From: Planctomycetota bacterium
Lineage (GTDB): Bacteria; Planctomycetota; UBA1135; GCA-002686595
Direction of reading: 5' to 3'
DNA: 33,462 nt
NCBI GenBank assembly: GCA_027083445.1
Contig: JALWOP010000475.1
Location: forward strand, 1-33,462
The position numbers were made by a program, and so were the translations under genes. Below, one piece after another: positions 15,378-23,464 of the stretch; position 1 is the stretch's first letter, and the number at the start of each line of letters is the position of its first letter. Below the pieces are notes generated by a model. That model was not told the DNA's origin, made no database searches, and saw only the letters and a program-made list of their open reading frames with translations.

Positions 15378-16066
15378 ACCGGCTCAGCGGCGCACGCCTT
15401 TTCGGGTAGCTCCAGGCAGACCCGCAGACCACCCTGGTTGCGCGGCTCCAGGCGCAGGCTTCCGCCGTGGGCCTCGGCGATCCGCCTTGCGATCGCGAGG
15501 CCGAAGCCATGCCCCCGATGAGCGCGATCCCGGTCGAGAGTCACGCAGGGCTGGAGAACCTTGGTATGGGCCCGTGCAGGTATCCCCGGCCCCCGATCAC
15601 AGATCGCCAGCCCCCTGCCACAGGGAATGACCTCGATACGAGGCTGCGGCCCCGAATGGCGCAGAGCGTTCCGAAGGAGTTCGCGCAGGGGTGCACGCAA
15701 GGCGTCGGCATCCGCGCAGACCCGCGGCAGGGCCCGGACCGAGAGTGTCGCCTCCGCCCGCTGCACCTCCTCGGCAAGCTCGTCCAGGACCTCCTTGACG
15801 AGCGCGCCCAGCTCGAGCTCCCTCCGCGCACCTATGCGTGCAGCCCCGAGCCAGCGCCGCAGGGAATCCAAGCGTCCCTGCGCCTCCTCGGCAGCAACCA
15901 TGAGATAGCGCAGGTCCTCTACGACGCCCGCGGGTAGGTCGGGCAGGGCCCCGAGCTCCTCCTCGAGGAGGCGCGCAAAGGCGGCCATCTTGTTGATCGG
16001 GCTGGAGAGGTCGTGGGCCAGGGTGGAGAGCAACGCGTCCCGGTCCCCCACCTCTTCCCCGCTCAT
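15374..16066 (-). CDS. Small soluble histidine kinase without sensor domain
   Basis: A 230-residue two-component kinase core. The phospho-acceptor H-box STLAHDLSSPINKM puts the catalytic His at about residue 18. It is followed by a two-helix dimerisation region and an HATPase domain with N-box LRELLRNALRHSG, G1 box ICDRGPGIPA and G2 box GHGFGLAIARRIAEAHGGSL. There are no membrane segments and no room for any sensory module. The frame is open upstream to 16171, but that stretch overlaps the ferredoxin gene and is not protein-like. The ATG at 16066 lies 7 bp after the ferredoxin stop, so the two are probably co-transcribed. No response regulator is in the window. Signal input may come from a partner protein; ferredoxin is one candidate (inference). 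Confidence 0.88.
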   Translation of the reverse strand: MSGEEVGDRDALLSTLAHDLSSPINKMAAFARLLEEELGALPDLPAGVVEDLRYLMVAAEEAQGRLDSLRRWLGAARIGARRELELGALVKEVLDELAEEVQRAEATLSVRALPRVCADADALRAPLRELLRNALRHSGPQPRIEVIPCGRGLAICDRGPGIPARAHTKVLQPCVTLDRDRAHRGHGFGLAIARRIAEAHGGSLRLEPRNQGGLRVCLELPEKACAAEPV

Positions 16067-16073
16067 CGAGGGA

Positions 16074-16358
16074 CTACAGGTCCACCGCCTGGACGACGAT
16101 GTCTCCCTGGATGATGAGTTGGCAGGCCAGACGTACGTCCTCACCGCCGCCCTGCAGCTCGATCGTCTCACGCTCCTGGTCGGTCATCTCGTTGACGTTC
16201 TCCGCACCCTCGATGAGACGGCAACAACAGACCCCGCAATTGCCGGCGGTGCAACCGAAGGCCTGGGGAACATCATGGGCCTGGCAGAACTCGAGGAAAC
16301 TCGTCCCCGCGGGTACCTCAAAGGTCTCCGCACTGTCTTGAAAGGTGATCTTGAACAT
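16074..16358 (-). CDS. Plant-type 2Fe-2S ferredoxin
   Basis: A 94-residue electron carrier. The cluster-binding pattern is GCTAGNCGVCCCRL, with Cys about 36, 41 and 44 and the fourth ligand in RLACQ near residue 78. This is the C-x4-C-x2-C...C arrangement of plant and bacterial [2Fe-2S] ferredoxins. Two additional cysteines directly follow the third ligand, giving CCC. The rest (MFKITFQDSAETFEVPAGTS...) matches the beta-grasp fold. Its redox partner is not obvious; the gene directly downstream (7 bp) encodes a sensorless histidine kinase. Confidence 0.92.
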   Translation of the reverse strand: MFKITFQDSAETFEVPAGTSFLEFCQAHDVPQAFGCTAGNCGVCCCRLIEGAENVNEMTDQERETIELQGGGEDVRLACQLIIQGDIVVQAVDL

Positions 16359-16456
16359 GGGCTCCGGGGAAGGGGCGTAGGCAGATTACTCCCCAGCCGC
16401 CCGCGTTCAAGCTCTCCCGCCTACCGTCTGACCGGAAGTGCGCCTATGCTCGGGCC

Positions 16457-16786
16457 ATGCCTGTCCGTCTTTGGCTCTGGAGCGAGCCCCTTCCTACCTC
16501 GGTAGAGGCGGAACTGGAGAGCGCCGACACCCCTCGCTTGGCCCCCGAGACCGAACCTGGAGAGGTTCTCGACCGAGCTGCCTCGGGGGGAGAAAGCCTG
16601 TGGGCAGCCGCACCGGAGCGCATCGCCGAGCTGCTCGTCCTGGCCCTGGAACTTCCGGCCGAGGGTGCGGAGGCACTTCAGCTCGAAGGGGGCCGGGGGG
16701 CGTCGCTGGTGCGCGGCCCACTGGGTTGGGAGTTGGAACGCTTCGGTGTGGCAGGCACCGGCCCGCACTTGGCAGCCCGCCGATAG
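16457..16786 (+). CDS. Hypothetical protein, small
   Basis: An open frame of 109 residues starting at ATG 16457 (MPVRLWLWSEPLPTSVEAEL). Composition is acidic, with a helix-like middle (AAPERIAELLVLALELPAEGAEAL). Codon use looks like the neighbours, with mostly G or C in third positions, which argues for a real gene. No family was recognised and no signal or membrane segment is clear. Its last 109 bp overlap, tail to tail, the poorly conserved end of the convergent GT4 gene, so one of the two may be shorter than drawn. Confidence 0.45.
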   Translation: MPVRLWLWSEPLPTSVEAELESADTPRLAPETEPGEVLDRAASGGESLWAAAPERIAELLVLALELPAEGAEALQLEGGRGASLVRGPLGWELERFGVAGTGPHLAARR

Positions 16787-17997
16787 ACGGCCAGCACCTG
16801 TTCCGCCATCGACAGGAGCGAGCGCAGGGGAGCCGGCCGGGTCGAGACGAGGTCGAGACCACGCAGGGCCGCCACCCAGGCGTCGAGCCCTGTTCCATCC
16901 ACGAGAACGACGCCCGGATCGTCTGCCAGTTCGCAGTGGACACCCCGAGAAGAGGCCAGGACCGTGAGGCCTGCGGCGCGCGCCTCACGCACCGCCAGCG
17001 CCGTGGTGACGTCCCAACGGTCGGGAGCGGCCACGGCGTCGAGGGTCGCCAAGACGCGCGGCAGTTCGTGCCGGGGATACGGGCCGTGGAGACGCACCCG
17101 GGGGTCGAGTTCCGCCATGCGCCGCAGGGCATTCACATAGGTCGCATCGCCGTGGAAGTCCGCCAGCGCACCGTGGACCTCTAGGGTCAGGCCGGGGCGG
17201 TCGGCCAGACAGAGCGCGTGAGCCAACTCGAGGACGCCCGAGCTGGGACGCACTGTACCCAGGACGCCGATCCGACGGCCACCGGAGAGCCCGCGGCGCG
17301 CCAAGCTCGTCTCCAGGGCCAGGGTCTGAGTTTCGACACCCGGGGGACACAGGATCAGGTCGGAGCGCCGCAGACCGGCGCGAACCAGGTGCTCGATCGC
17401 CTCCTCGCTGGGGAGCAAGACGGCACTCGCCCCACGCAGGCAAGCGAGGGCTCGACTCGTGCGCCGCGCGCAGTCGTCGTCGGTCGGAGAGACGCGCAGG
17501 TAGGTCGCGGCGAGGCAGGTGGAGCAGCGCTGGGCATGTGGCGCGGAACAGACCCGGCCCTCGCTGTCCTGCATATGCCGCCGCGGACAGAGAATCGCCA
17601 GGTCGAACAGGTTGACGACCGTCGGCCGTCCCGCGCGTTCGCCCGCCTGCATGGCTCCGAGCCCGAAGGGACCCCCGTCCATGACGTGCAAGAGGTCGAT
17701 ACTGCGATCGGGGATCCAGGTGCGAACGAGAGCCTCGATCCGCGGGTCGCTCTCCAAGTCCCGCACGGCCAGGGGTCCGTGGCAAGGCAGGTTGACTCGG
17801 CGCACGTGAACACCCCCCACGCGCTCATCGCGAACGCTGTACGGGCGGCGGCGAGCGTCCTGTTCTCCGGCGAACACCTGGGGCTCCAGACCTGCCGCCA
17901 GCAGGGTGCGCGAGAGGGCTTCACCGAGGGTTGCTGCGGGTCCGAGATCGGGAGTCCAGCCGGGAGCGACCAGGCCGATGGTGTGAGGCGCGGGCAT
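16678..17997 (-). CDS. GT4 glycosyltransferase with cysteine-rich insert
   Basis: A 439-residue GT-B fold glycosyltransferase. The N-terminus HTIGLVAPGWTPDLGPAA resembles the donor-independent first domain. A cysteine cluster (LCPRRHMQDSEGRVC, then RCSTCLA) at about 136-164 resembles a CP-R...C...C-x2-C insert seen in some GT4 proteins. The second domain shows RRIGVLGTVRPSSGVLELA, RLHGPYPRHELPRVLATLD, TTALAVREARAAGLTVLAS. The ATG at 17997 is preferred to that at 18030 because an AGGA lies just upstream. The last 30 residues (PATPKRSNSQPSGPRTSDAP) look unconserved and overlap the convergent hypothetical gene. It follows the sulfatase-fold lipoprotein by about 110 bp and could be the last gene of the Bat transcript. 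Confidence 0.82.
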   Translation of the reverse strand: MPAPHTIGLVAPGWTPDLGPAATLGEALSRTLLAAGLEPQVFAGEQDARRRPYSVRDERVGGVHVRRVNLPCHGPLAVRDLESDPRIEALVRTWIPDRSIDLLHVMDGGPFGLGAMQAGERAGRPTVVNLFDLAILCPRRHMQDSEGRVCSAPHAQRCSTCLAATYLRVSPTDDDCARRTSRALACLRGASAVLLPSEEAIEHLVRAGLRRSDLILCPPGVETQTLALETSLARRGLSGGRRIGVLGTVRPSSGVLELAHALCLADRPGLTLEVHGALADFHGDATYVNALRRMAELDPRVRLHGPYPRHELPRVLATLDAVAAPDRWDVTTALAVREARAAGLTVLASSRGVHCELADDPGVVLVDGTGLDAWVAALRGLDLVSTRPAPLRSLLSMAEQVLAVYRRAAKCGPVPATPKRSNSQPSGPRTSDAPRPPSS

Positions 17998-18030
17998 GGG
18001 GCGATCCTGTCTAGGGGGATGCCCATTCAT

Positions 18031-18044
18031 CGGCAGAAGTGCCG
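18031..18044. other. Short hairpin between sulfatase-fold and GT4 genes
   Basis: The sequence cggca-gaag-tgccg forms a 5-bp stem with a four-base loop, in the gap between the stop of the sulfatase-fold gene and the GT4 start. It could modulate readthrough into the GT4 gene. It is too short to call a terminator and no T-run follows. Confidence 0.3.
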
Positions 18045-18108
18045 CGCAGCCGAAGTCCCCGGCCGGATCGCTGCCTGGAGGGGCGGAGAGATCCCCCGAG
18101 GCTCGTAC

Positions 18109-19629
18109 TCAGAGGCCGTCCCCAATGAGCCCGCGCCTGCGCAGGTCATCGATGACGGCCGTTCCTCGGGCCTCGCGGTTCCAGGATGTGGGATGCAGCA
18201 CCTGGCGAACGCTCTCCATGAGCGCGCTCCACCGTTCGCCATCGGCCTGCAGCTCCGCTGCCCCTTGGGTGTCACCCTCGAGCTCACTCGCGAGCCACTC
18301 TCGAGCGGGCTTCCTGCGATCGAAGAGGAAACGTGAGCCACCCTCTTGACCGGAGTCGCCGTACCAGGAGAGGGCCAGCGCCGAACCTCCACCTTGGGAG
18401 CGTGGATTCCAGAAGGTGTACTGCTGCTCTTCGGTGATGACCGAGAAGCCGTCCACCAGCCCATAGCCCGCGTAGAGCCGATCCCGTTCGAGGGGTGCCG
18501 TTCCACGCAGGAGGGGAACCAGGTTGATCCCATGCATACCCCGGGGCGGCTTGATCCCGTGCAGGGCCAGGAGCGTAGGTGCCACGTCGGTCAGCGAGAC
18601 GAGCTGGTCGATGCGTTGGCCACCGGCCAGACCCAAGCGACGTGCAGGACGCAGCAGGAGAGGCACGTGTAGATCGACGGGCGAGAGCGTTCCCGAGTCG
18701 AGCACTAGGCCCGACTCCCCGAAGGAGAGGCCGTAGGTGCCTGTGATCACGATCGTGGTGTCACCGAGCCGGTCGCGGTCGCCGAGCATGGTGATCAGCC
18801 GCCGTAGGTTGGTATCGAGCCACTGCAGGGCCGTGTCGTAGTCCGCCTCATACTCACCCAGAGCTTGAGCCCCCGCGCGCACGCGAGTCAGAGGCAGGGC
18901 GAAGAAGGCCGGCCTGCGCGCCGCGACCGGAGGGACATAGTCGAGCTCCGGGCGGGGCTCGAAGCTTTCCATCAATTCGGGTGCGTGTCGGTTCCAGCGG
19001 ACACTCCACATCGACTCCAAGTCGTTGAAGTGCACATAGGCGAACCAGTTCTCATCCTCGTCCAGCGCATCGAGCCAATCGAAGAAGCGTTGGCCGACCC
19101 CTCTCAGGAACTGGGCGTTGTCGGTCCAGGGTCCTACCGCCTGGAAGTCCCGAAAACCCCGGTCGACTCCGCGGCGGTCCTGCAGTGCGGGATCGTCGAC
19201 GAAGGCCGCGGTGTGCCAGCCCTGGCCGAGGAACTCCTCCGCCAAGGTGGGAACCGTAGCGGGTACACGCCAGTCGATCAGAGGCGCTTGCCGAGTCCCA
19301 TCAGAGAGCTCGATCTCGGGTTCGCGTGCCACGCTGGGATCGCAACCGGTGAGCAGCGCGATGTGGGCCGGCAGGAGCCGGGGTGCGGGCGACCAAGCGT
19401 CGGTGAAGATCACCCCCTGGCGCTGGAAGAGGGCCTCGAGCTTGGGGGTCGTTACCCGATCGTAGTTCGAGAAGCTGGTGTGGTCGTAGCGCAGGGCATC
19501 GATGGCGATGAGCAACACACCACGCCCCCTCACCTCCGAGTGCCCGCCCGTCGCGGACTTCTCGGTTCGCTCTCCGCAGGCGCAGAGCGCGGGCAAGAGG
19601 AGCAGAGCCAACCAGATCGATCGATGCAC
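18109..19629 (-). CDS. Sulfatase-fold lipoprotein, probably catalytically inactive
   Basis: A 506-residue lipoprotein. The signal MHRSIWLALLLLPALCAC puts the lipid-modified Cys at residue 18. The fold is that of sulfatases/phosphatases of the alkaline phosphatase superfamily: LLIAIDALRYDH (about 39-50), TTPKLEAL, then LLPAHIALLTG (about 85-95), DVAPTLLALHGI, and GMHGINLVPLLRG. Key residues are missing. The nucleophile position (Cys/Ser in C-x-P-x-R, or Thr in TLPSHASLLTG) is Leu. The TSDHGE metal motif reads TGTYGL (296-301), losing Asp and His. The usual DpH near 205 reads NDLE. One metal aspartate (Asp44) remains. So it is likely a pseudoenzyme, or uses a changed site. It lies 12 bp downstream of the TPR/SH3 gene and probably belongs to the Bat operon. 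It should be anchored in a membrane, facing the periplasm or surface. Confidence 0.8.
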   Translation of the reverse strand: MHRSIWLALLLLPALCACGERTEKSATGGHSEVRGRGVLLIAIDALRYDHTSFSNYDRVTTPKLEALFQRQGVIFTDAWSPAPRLLPAHIALLTGCDPSVAREPEIELSDGTRQAPLIDWRVPATVPTLAEEFLGQGWHTAAFVDDPALQDRRGVDRGFRDFQAVGPWTDNAQFLRGVGQRFFDWLDALDEDENWFAYVHFNDLESMWSVRWNRHAPELMESFEPRPELDYVPPVAARRPAFFALPLTRVRAGAQALGEYEADYDTALQWLDTNLRRLITMLGDRDRLGDTTIVITGTYGLSFGESGLVLDSGTLSPVDLHVPLLLRPARRLGLAGGQRIDQLVSLTDVAPTLLALHGIKPPRGMHGINLVPLLRGTAPLERDRLYAGYGLVDGFSVITEEQQYTFWNPRSQGGGSALALSWYGDSGQEGGSRFLFDRRKPAREWLASELEGDTQGAAELQADGERWSALMESVRQVLHPTSWNREARGTAVIDDLRRRGLIGDGL

Positions 19630-19641
19630 CCCTGCAGGGTA

Positions 19642-20412
19642 TCAGTCCTCCCCGGAGGAGGGGTCCACTGTTCCGCCAGGCTCTGCCCTGCGATCGAGCT
19701 CGAAGACCGCCGAAGAGCGCACCCAAAGATCCTTGCCGTCGGCACGCACACCGACCCAACCTGGAAGCTCGTCCCGCCACAGCACGACCTGTCCACTGTC
19801 GAGGCGAGCCAGAGCCGTGGCGTCCGAGCGTGGCTCCGAACGCCCCTGGGTGCCCCCCTTCTGAATGACGAGCAGCGGTCGCTCGCCCGCGTGGGAGAGA
19901 TGCCAGAGCCAGGGGGCCGCCGAGAGCAGGACCAGAACCACACCGCCCCAGGCCAGGCGACGGGCGACGCGCCCCCCACGTAGGGCCTCGAAGAGGAGCA
20001 GGAGCCCGAGAATCCCGAGCCCGGCCATGAGCAGCCACTGCGCTTCGGCGAAAGTCAAGGCTGAGAGCAGGCGCAGGCTCGTCGCCTCCAGGTCGCCGCG
20101 ATCGGCGGGCTCCAGGCCGGCCGCGCTGCGCGCCAGCTCGAGGTTCCTCCAGGCATCCCCGTCCCGTGGCGTGAGTCGCAGGGCTGCCGTGTACCAGCCC
20201 ACCGCCTCCAAGAAACGCTCGCGTCGGTAGGCGCTGTTGCCCAGGTTGTAACAGAGCCTCGCCCGCTCGGGGGCGGACTCGGCCCCGGCCAGCTCAGCCT
20301 CCCAGAGTGCCGCTGCGGTCGCATAGTCCTTGGCGCGATAGGCCTCCACCGCTGCATCGGAGGACAGGGAAGCACCCCACCAAAGGGGCAGCAACATGAG
20401 CCAGGCGATCAC
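19642..20412 (-). CDS. TPR and SH3-domain membrane protein, BatE-like
   Basis: A 256-residue protein with a hydrophobic N-terminus (MIAWLMLLPLWWGASL), about two TPR repeats (DAAVEAYRAKDYATAAALWEAEL and LCYNLGNSAYRRERFLEAVGWYTAALRLTP), two membrane helices at about 123-143 and 148-168, and a C-terminal SH3-like beta domain (VIQKGGTQGRSEPRSDATALARLDSGQVVLWRD...WVGVRADGKDLWVRS). This layout is typical of the last protein in Bat operons, thought to help the vWA proteins act at the inner membrane. It overlaps BatD by 4 bp and precedes the sulfatase-fold gene by 12 bp. Confidence 0.85.
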   Translation of the reverse strand: MIAWLMLLPLWWGASLSSDAAVEAYRAKDYATAAALWEAELAGAESAPERARLCYNLGNSAYRRERFLEAVGWYTAALRLTPRDGDAWRNLELARSAAGLEPADRGDLEATSLRLLSALTFAEAQWLLMAGLGILGLLLLFEALRGGRVARRLAWGGVVLVLLSAAPWLWHLSHAGERPLLVIQKGGTQGRSEPRSDATALARLDSGQVVLWRDELPGWVGVRADGKDLWVRSSAVFELDRRAEPGGTVDPSSGED

Positions 20413-22124
20413 AACACACCTCCACGCAAGAGTTGGTCGGCCACGGCCAGGATTCGCTCCCGTTCGAGCGGCTGGTCATCTCCGGCCCAAGCGCGTTGAT
20501 CGAGGTCGCGCGCCAGCTCGATCCACGCAGCGGCAGGTCCCGTGGTGGGCTGGCCCTGTTCCGCGAGCCAGGTTTCGATGTCGCGCCCCAGCCAGGCCGT
20601 GTCGCTCTCCCCACTGCGTCTGCCGAGGAAGCATGCCAGGGCGGCCTCCTGCTCACTCGCACTTCGGGCCGCCTGGAGCTCGCGTGCCAGGCAGCGCCGG
20701 GCTGTACGGCGGCGGCGAGCCTGGGGCGCGTCCGGATCACCGCGGCGTCGCACCAACGTGCGCACGATCCACCACAAAAGGGGTACGCCCAGCGCCATGG
20801 AGAACAGCCACCGCGTTCCCACCGGACGCAGCACACGCCCAGTCGCCACCTGGGTGTGAATGTCGGCGATATCGACCGCGTCGATCTCGGCCTGCTCCTC
20901 GAAGCCGACGATGGTGTCCTCCACCGGTGCTACCCGAATGGGTACCGGACGCGTCTCGATCCGCTCGAAGCGCTCACTCTCCGGATTGAAGGTCCACAGG
21001 GGAACGGCGGGGATTTCTTGCAGATCGGGATCCGCTGCGACCAGGTCATAGCGCACCCGGCGCTCGTCCGCGAAGGACTGGTCGGTCGTACCCACGACGC
21101 GAAAACCCGAGAAGGAGTCCAGGCGTTTGAGGTCGGGAGGGTCGAAGAAGGCCAAGTTCGCGTCTCCCGTCCAGGAAACCGTCAAGCTGACGGTATCCCC
21201 CTCGCGCAAGTCGCGGCGATCGACGCGACGGCTGGCCTCGATCATCCCCACCGCTCCGCTCCATTCGAAGGGTCGTCCCTCTTCCGGAATGGGCAGAACT
21301 TCGATCGTATGGGGCTTGCTCTGTGCATAGCGATAACGCACACGATCCGGTCGAAATCCTATTCCGCGTTCAACGGTGACGCCGAACTGGTAGGTGCTTG
21401 CATCGAGCTCGAGCTTTCCGGGCCGCGAAGCCAGGTAGCGGTGCTTGAACTCAAAGGCCCGCATGACCGAACCGCCGCGTTCGAAACGATCGAGGGGCTC
21501 GATATCCGTCTCTTCGCGGTCATTGACAACGATACGATCACGGCCACGGTCGAGCGCGGAGGATTCGAGCTCGATTACGCCGCGCAGCGCCTTCCACCAG
21601 GGTAGGTAGAGGCCGTGACGGTCAACGGGTAGATCCTGGTCGAAGCCGAAACGTGCCCGCACCGTGAACGGCTGGCCTTCATAGACCTTCTCGGGGACTT
21701 CGATTTCGAGGAATCCCTGTTCAGCACCTTCGGTGTCCTCGATCACCCGCAGGGTCATGGGCTTGTCCGGTGCCTGGATCGTCTTGCCGTTGACGATGAG
21801 CGACAGGGGCGGGATTTCGAAATCCCCGGCCCGCATCGGCCGCACGTCGATCGTCCATTCGACCGTGGTGTGGTGCTGCGCGCGGCCTTGGATGATGGTG
21901 AAGGACTGGTTTATGTTCGGACCCCGTGGAACACCAAGCCGCAGGCCATCCACACTGGGAAGGGGAGTCTGGATGTGAGCGTCGCGGGTGTTCTCCACGG
22001 TGACGTTGAGCCGTACGGTTCCGCCCAGGCGCACCAGGGGTGTAGCCAACTCGACGTTCACCTCGGGCTCTTGAGCCAAGACCGCGGAGACGAGGAAAAG
22101 GAGCACGAAGAGGCGCAACATCAC
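20409..22124 (-). CDS. batD: BatD-like oxygen-tolerance protein
   Basis: A 571-residue membrane-anchored protein. It has a signal peptide (LRLFVLLFLVSAVLA), several Ig-like beta domains from about 20 to 420 (for example VNVELATPLVRLGGTVRLNV, and a later VDRRDLREGDTVSLTVSW), a single membrane helix at about 438-457, and a basic cytoplasmic tail with helical repeats. This is the BatD architecture: large periplasmic domain, one membrane segment, cytoplasmic tail. Bat proteins were named for Bacteroides aerotolerance, but their exact job is unsettled. It is coupled by 4-bp overlaps to the Q-rich TPR-type gene and to the BatE-like gene. Confidence 0.9.
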   Translation of the reverse strand: MMLRLFVLLFLVSAVLAQEPEVNVELATPLVRLGGTVRLNVTVENTRDAHIQTPLPSVDGLRLGVPRGPNINQSFTIIQGRAQHHTTVEWTIDVRPMRAGDFEIPPLSLIVNGKTIQAPDKPMTLRVIEDTEGAEQGFLEIEVPEKVYEGQPFTVRARFGFDQDLPVDRHGLYLPWWKALRGVIELESSALDRGRDRIVVNDREETDIEPLDRFERGGSVMRAFEFKHRYLASRPGKLELDASTYQFGVTVERGIGFRPDRVRYRYAQSKPHTIEVLPIPEEGRPFEWSGAVGMIEASRRVDRRDLREGDTVSLTVSWTGDANLAFFDPPDLKRLDSFSGFRVVGTTDQSFADERRVRYDLVAADPDLQEIPAVPLWTFNPESERFERIETRPVPIRVAPVEDTIVGFEEQAEIDAVDIADIHTQVATGRVLRPVGTRWLFSMALGVPLLWWIVRTLVRRRGDPDAPQARRRRTARRCLARELQAARSASEQEAALACFLGRRSGESDTAWLGRDIETWLAEQGQPTTGPAAAWIELARDLDQRAWAGDDQPLERERILAVADQLLRGGVL

Positions 22125-23464
22125 CAGTCCCTCCCCGTCCGGCGCCTGCGCATACCGCGCAGCTTCTGCTGGAGTTCATCGCCCGCTTCCTGGTGGCGCC
22201 GAAGCACCTCGAGCAACTGTTTCATCTGTTCCTCGGTCAGCACCTGTTCCGTCTCTTGCTCGTCGCCCTCTTGGGCGGACCCTTCCTGCTCGGAGGCACC
22301 GTCGGGTGACTGGGCCGCCTCGTCAGGCAGGGGGGGCTCGGAAGATTCCTGGTCCTCACCCTCCTCGCCCTCCTGGTCCGGTTTTGATTCTTGATCCTGA
22401 CCAGGGTCCTGCTCGTCCTTTCCCTGGCCGGACTGCTGATCCTGCTGGTCCTGCCCCTGCTGCTGGTCCTGCCCCTGCTGTTGCTGCTGATCCTGCTGCT
22501 GCTGATCCTGCTGCTGCTGGTCCTGCTGCTGCTGGTCCTGCTGCTGCTGGTCCTGCTGCTGTTGTTGCTCTTGCCTCTGGCGTTCGAGCTCGTCCAACTC
22601 TCGCAGGCGGCGCACGCACAGCTCCACATTGGCGCGCAGGTTCTCTTCCCGCCCACCGAGCGCAATGGCCTCGACAAAGTGCCCCCGGGCCTCCAAATAG
22701 CTCTGACGGGCGAGCTGGACGGGGTCCTCTCCCTCTGCCGATCCTCCCGCTCCACTCCCAGGTGCTCCACCTCCCCCGGGAGGGGTGCCGGGAGCCCCAT
22801 TCGCCCCCGCGATCTCTGGGATGTGGCTGCGGAACTCCTCGCCGCGGAGCAGCGCCAAGGTGCCCAGGGCGTAGATCGAACTCCGCCGCAATTCACCCAC
22901 ACCCGCATCCGCCCGGGCTCGTTCGAACTCCCGGCGGGCATCGATCACCGCCCCTTGACGCGCAAAGAGCAACCCCCGGGCGAAACGCACCTCGGCTCGA
23001 TCCCGAGCCGGCAAGCGTTCGAAGCCGAGCCAGGTCAAGGGGCCGTCGAGTCCATCGACCAGCCGCGCCATGAGGCCCCCACGCTCCTCCAGGCGGGCAC
23101 AGAGGCGCTGGTAGCCGTCCGGGGCGAGAAGCCGTTCGGTCAGGGGCAGGGCCAGAGCGACATCGTCCGATGCGGCGAGCCGCACGACCTCGGCCATGCC
23201 TTCGGCGAAGGTTCCCTCCCAGGGCTCGGGTGCGCTCTCGGGCTCTTGCGAGGTAGGAGCTTCGGAGGGTGCAGCTGCCGGTGCGGCCGGCCCACCGGTC
23301 TGGGGCGAGGGAGGATCGACCCCAATCTGCGCAGCTTCATGCTCCGCAGCCGGGCCGGCGCCGTCCTGGGCGAGGAGGGTTCCGCTGGGGAATGAACCCA
23401 GCCCGCAGAGCAGGATCCAGACAGGTCGCATCACGCGGCGATCAGGCCGTTGGAACGTTCTCAT
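22121..23464 (-). CDS. Bat-operon TPR-type protein with glutamine-rich tract (BatC-like)
   Basis: A 447-residue exported or membrane-attached protein. The signal-like segment RPVWILLCGLGSFPSGTLLA follows a short N-terminus. An A/P/E-rich linker comes next, then a helical TPR-type region with LPARDRAEVRFARGLLFARQGAVIDARREFERA and SYLEARGHFVEAIALG...NLRANVELCVRRL. A tract of five exact QQQQD units (residues 301-325) follows, then a Gln/Asp/Glu-rich segment to about 410, and a conserved end EEQMKQLLEVLRRHQEAGDELQQKL, a motif common to BatC-type proteins. The ATG at 23464 overlaps the BatB stop by 4 bp; a second Met 11 codons later would also suit the signal peptide. The Q-rich DNA is a 15-bp tandem repeat and may vary in length between strains. 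Confidence 0.82.
   Translation of the reverse strand: MRTFQRPDRRVMRPVWILLCGLGSFPSGTLLAQDGAGPAAEHEAAQIGVDPPSPQTGGPAAPAAAPSEAPTSQEPESAPEPWEGTFAEGMAEVVRLAASDDVALALPLTERLLAPDGYQRLCARLEERGGLMARLVDGLDGPLTWLGFERLPARDRAEVRFARGLLFARQGAVIDARREFERARADAGVGELRRSSIYALGTLALLRGEEFRSHIPEIAGANGAPGTPPGGGGAPGSGAGGSAEGEDPVQLARQSYLEARGHFVEAIALGGREENLRANVELCVRRLRELDELERQRQEQQQQQDQQQQDQQQQDQQQQDQQQQDQQQQQGQDQQQGQDQQDQQSGQGKDEQDPGQDQESKPDQEGEEGEDQESSEPPLPDEAAQSPDGASEQEGSAQEGDEQETEQVLTEEQMKQLLEVLRRHQEAGDELQQKLRGMRRRRTGRDW
22490..22564. repeat. Tandem 15-bp repeat encoding QQQQD
   Basis: Five consecutive 15-bp units of the type gtcctgctgctgctg on the plus strand encode five QQQQD blocks in the minus-strand gene. Imperfect units continue on both sides. 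The in-frame period means that slippage would lengthen or shorten the protein without a frameshift. Confidence 0.85.

Noticed and set aside
22490-22564. CRISPR-like or mobile repeat array.
   Set aside because: Units are 15 bp, contiguous, without spacers, and in frame inside a gene.
22391-23395. Plus-strand frame with an extreme poly-leucine run, resembling a membrane protein.
   Set aside because: It is the mirror of the minus-strand CAG-type repeats coding for QQQQD. The sense gene fits the Bat operon with 4-bp overlaps.
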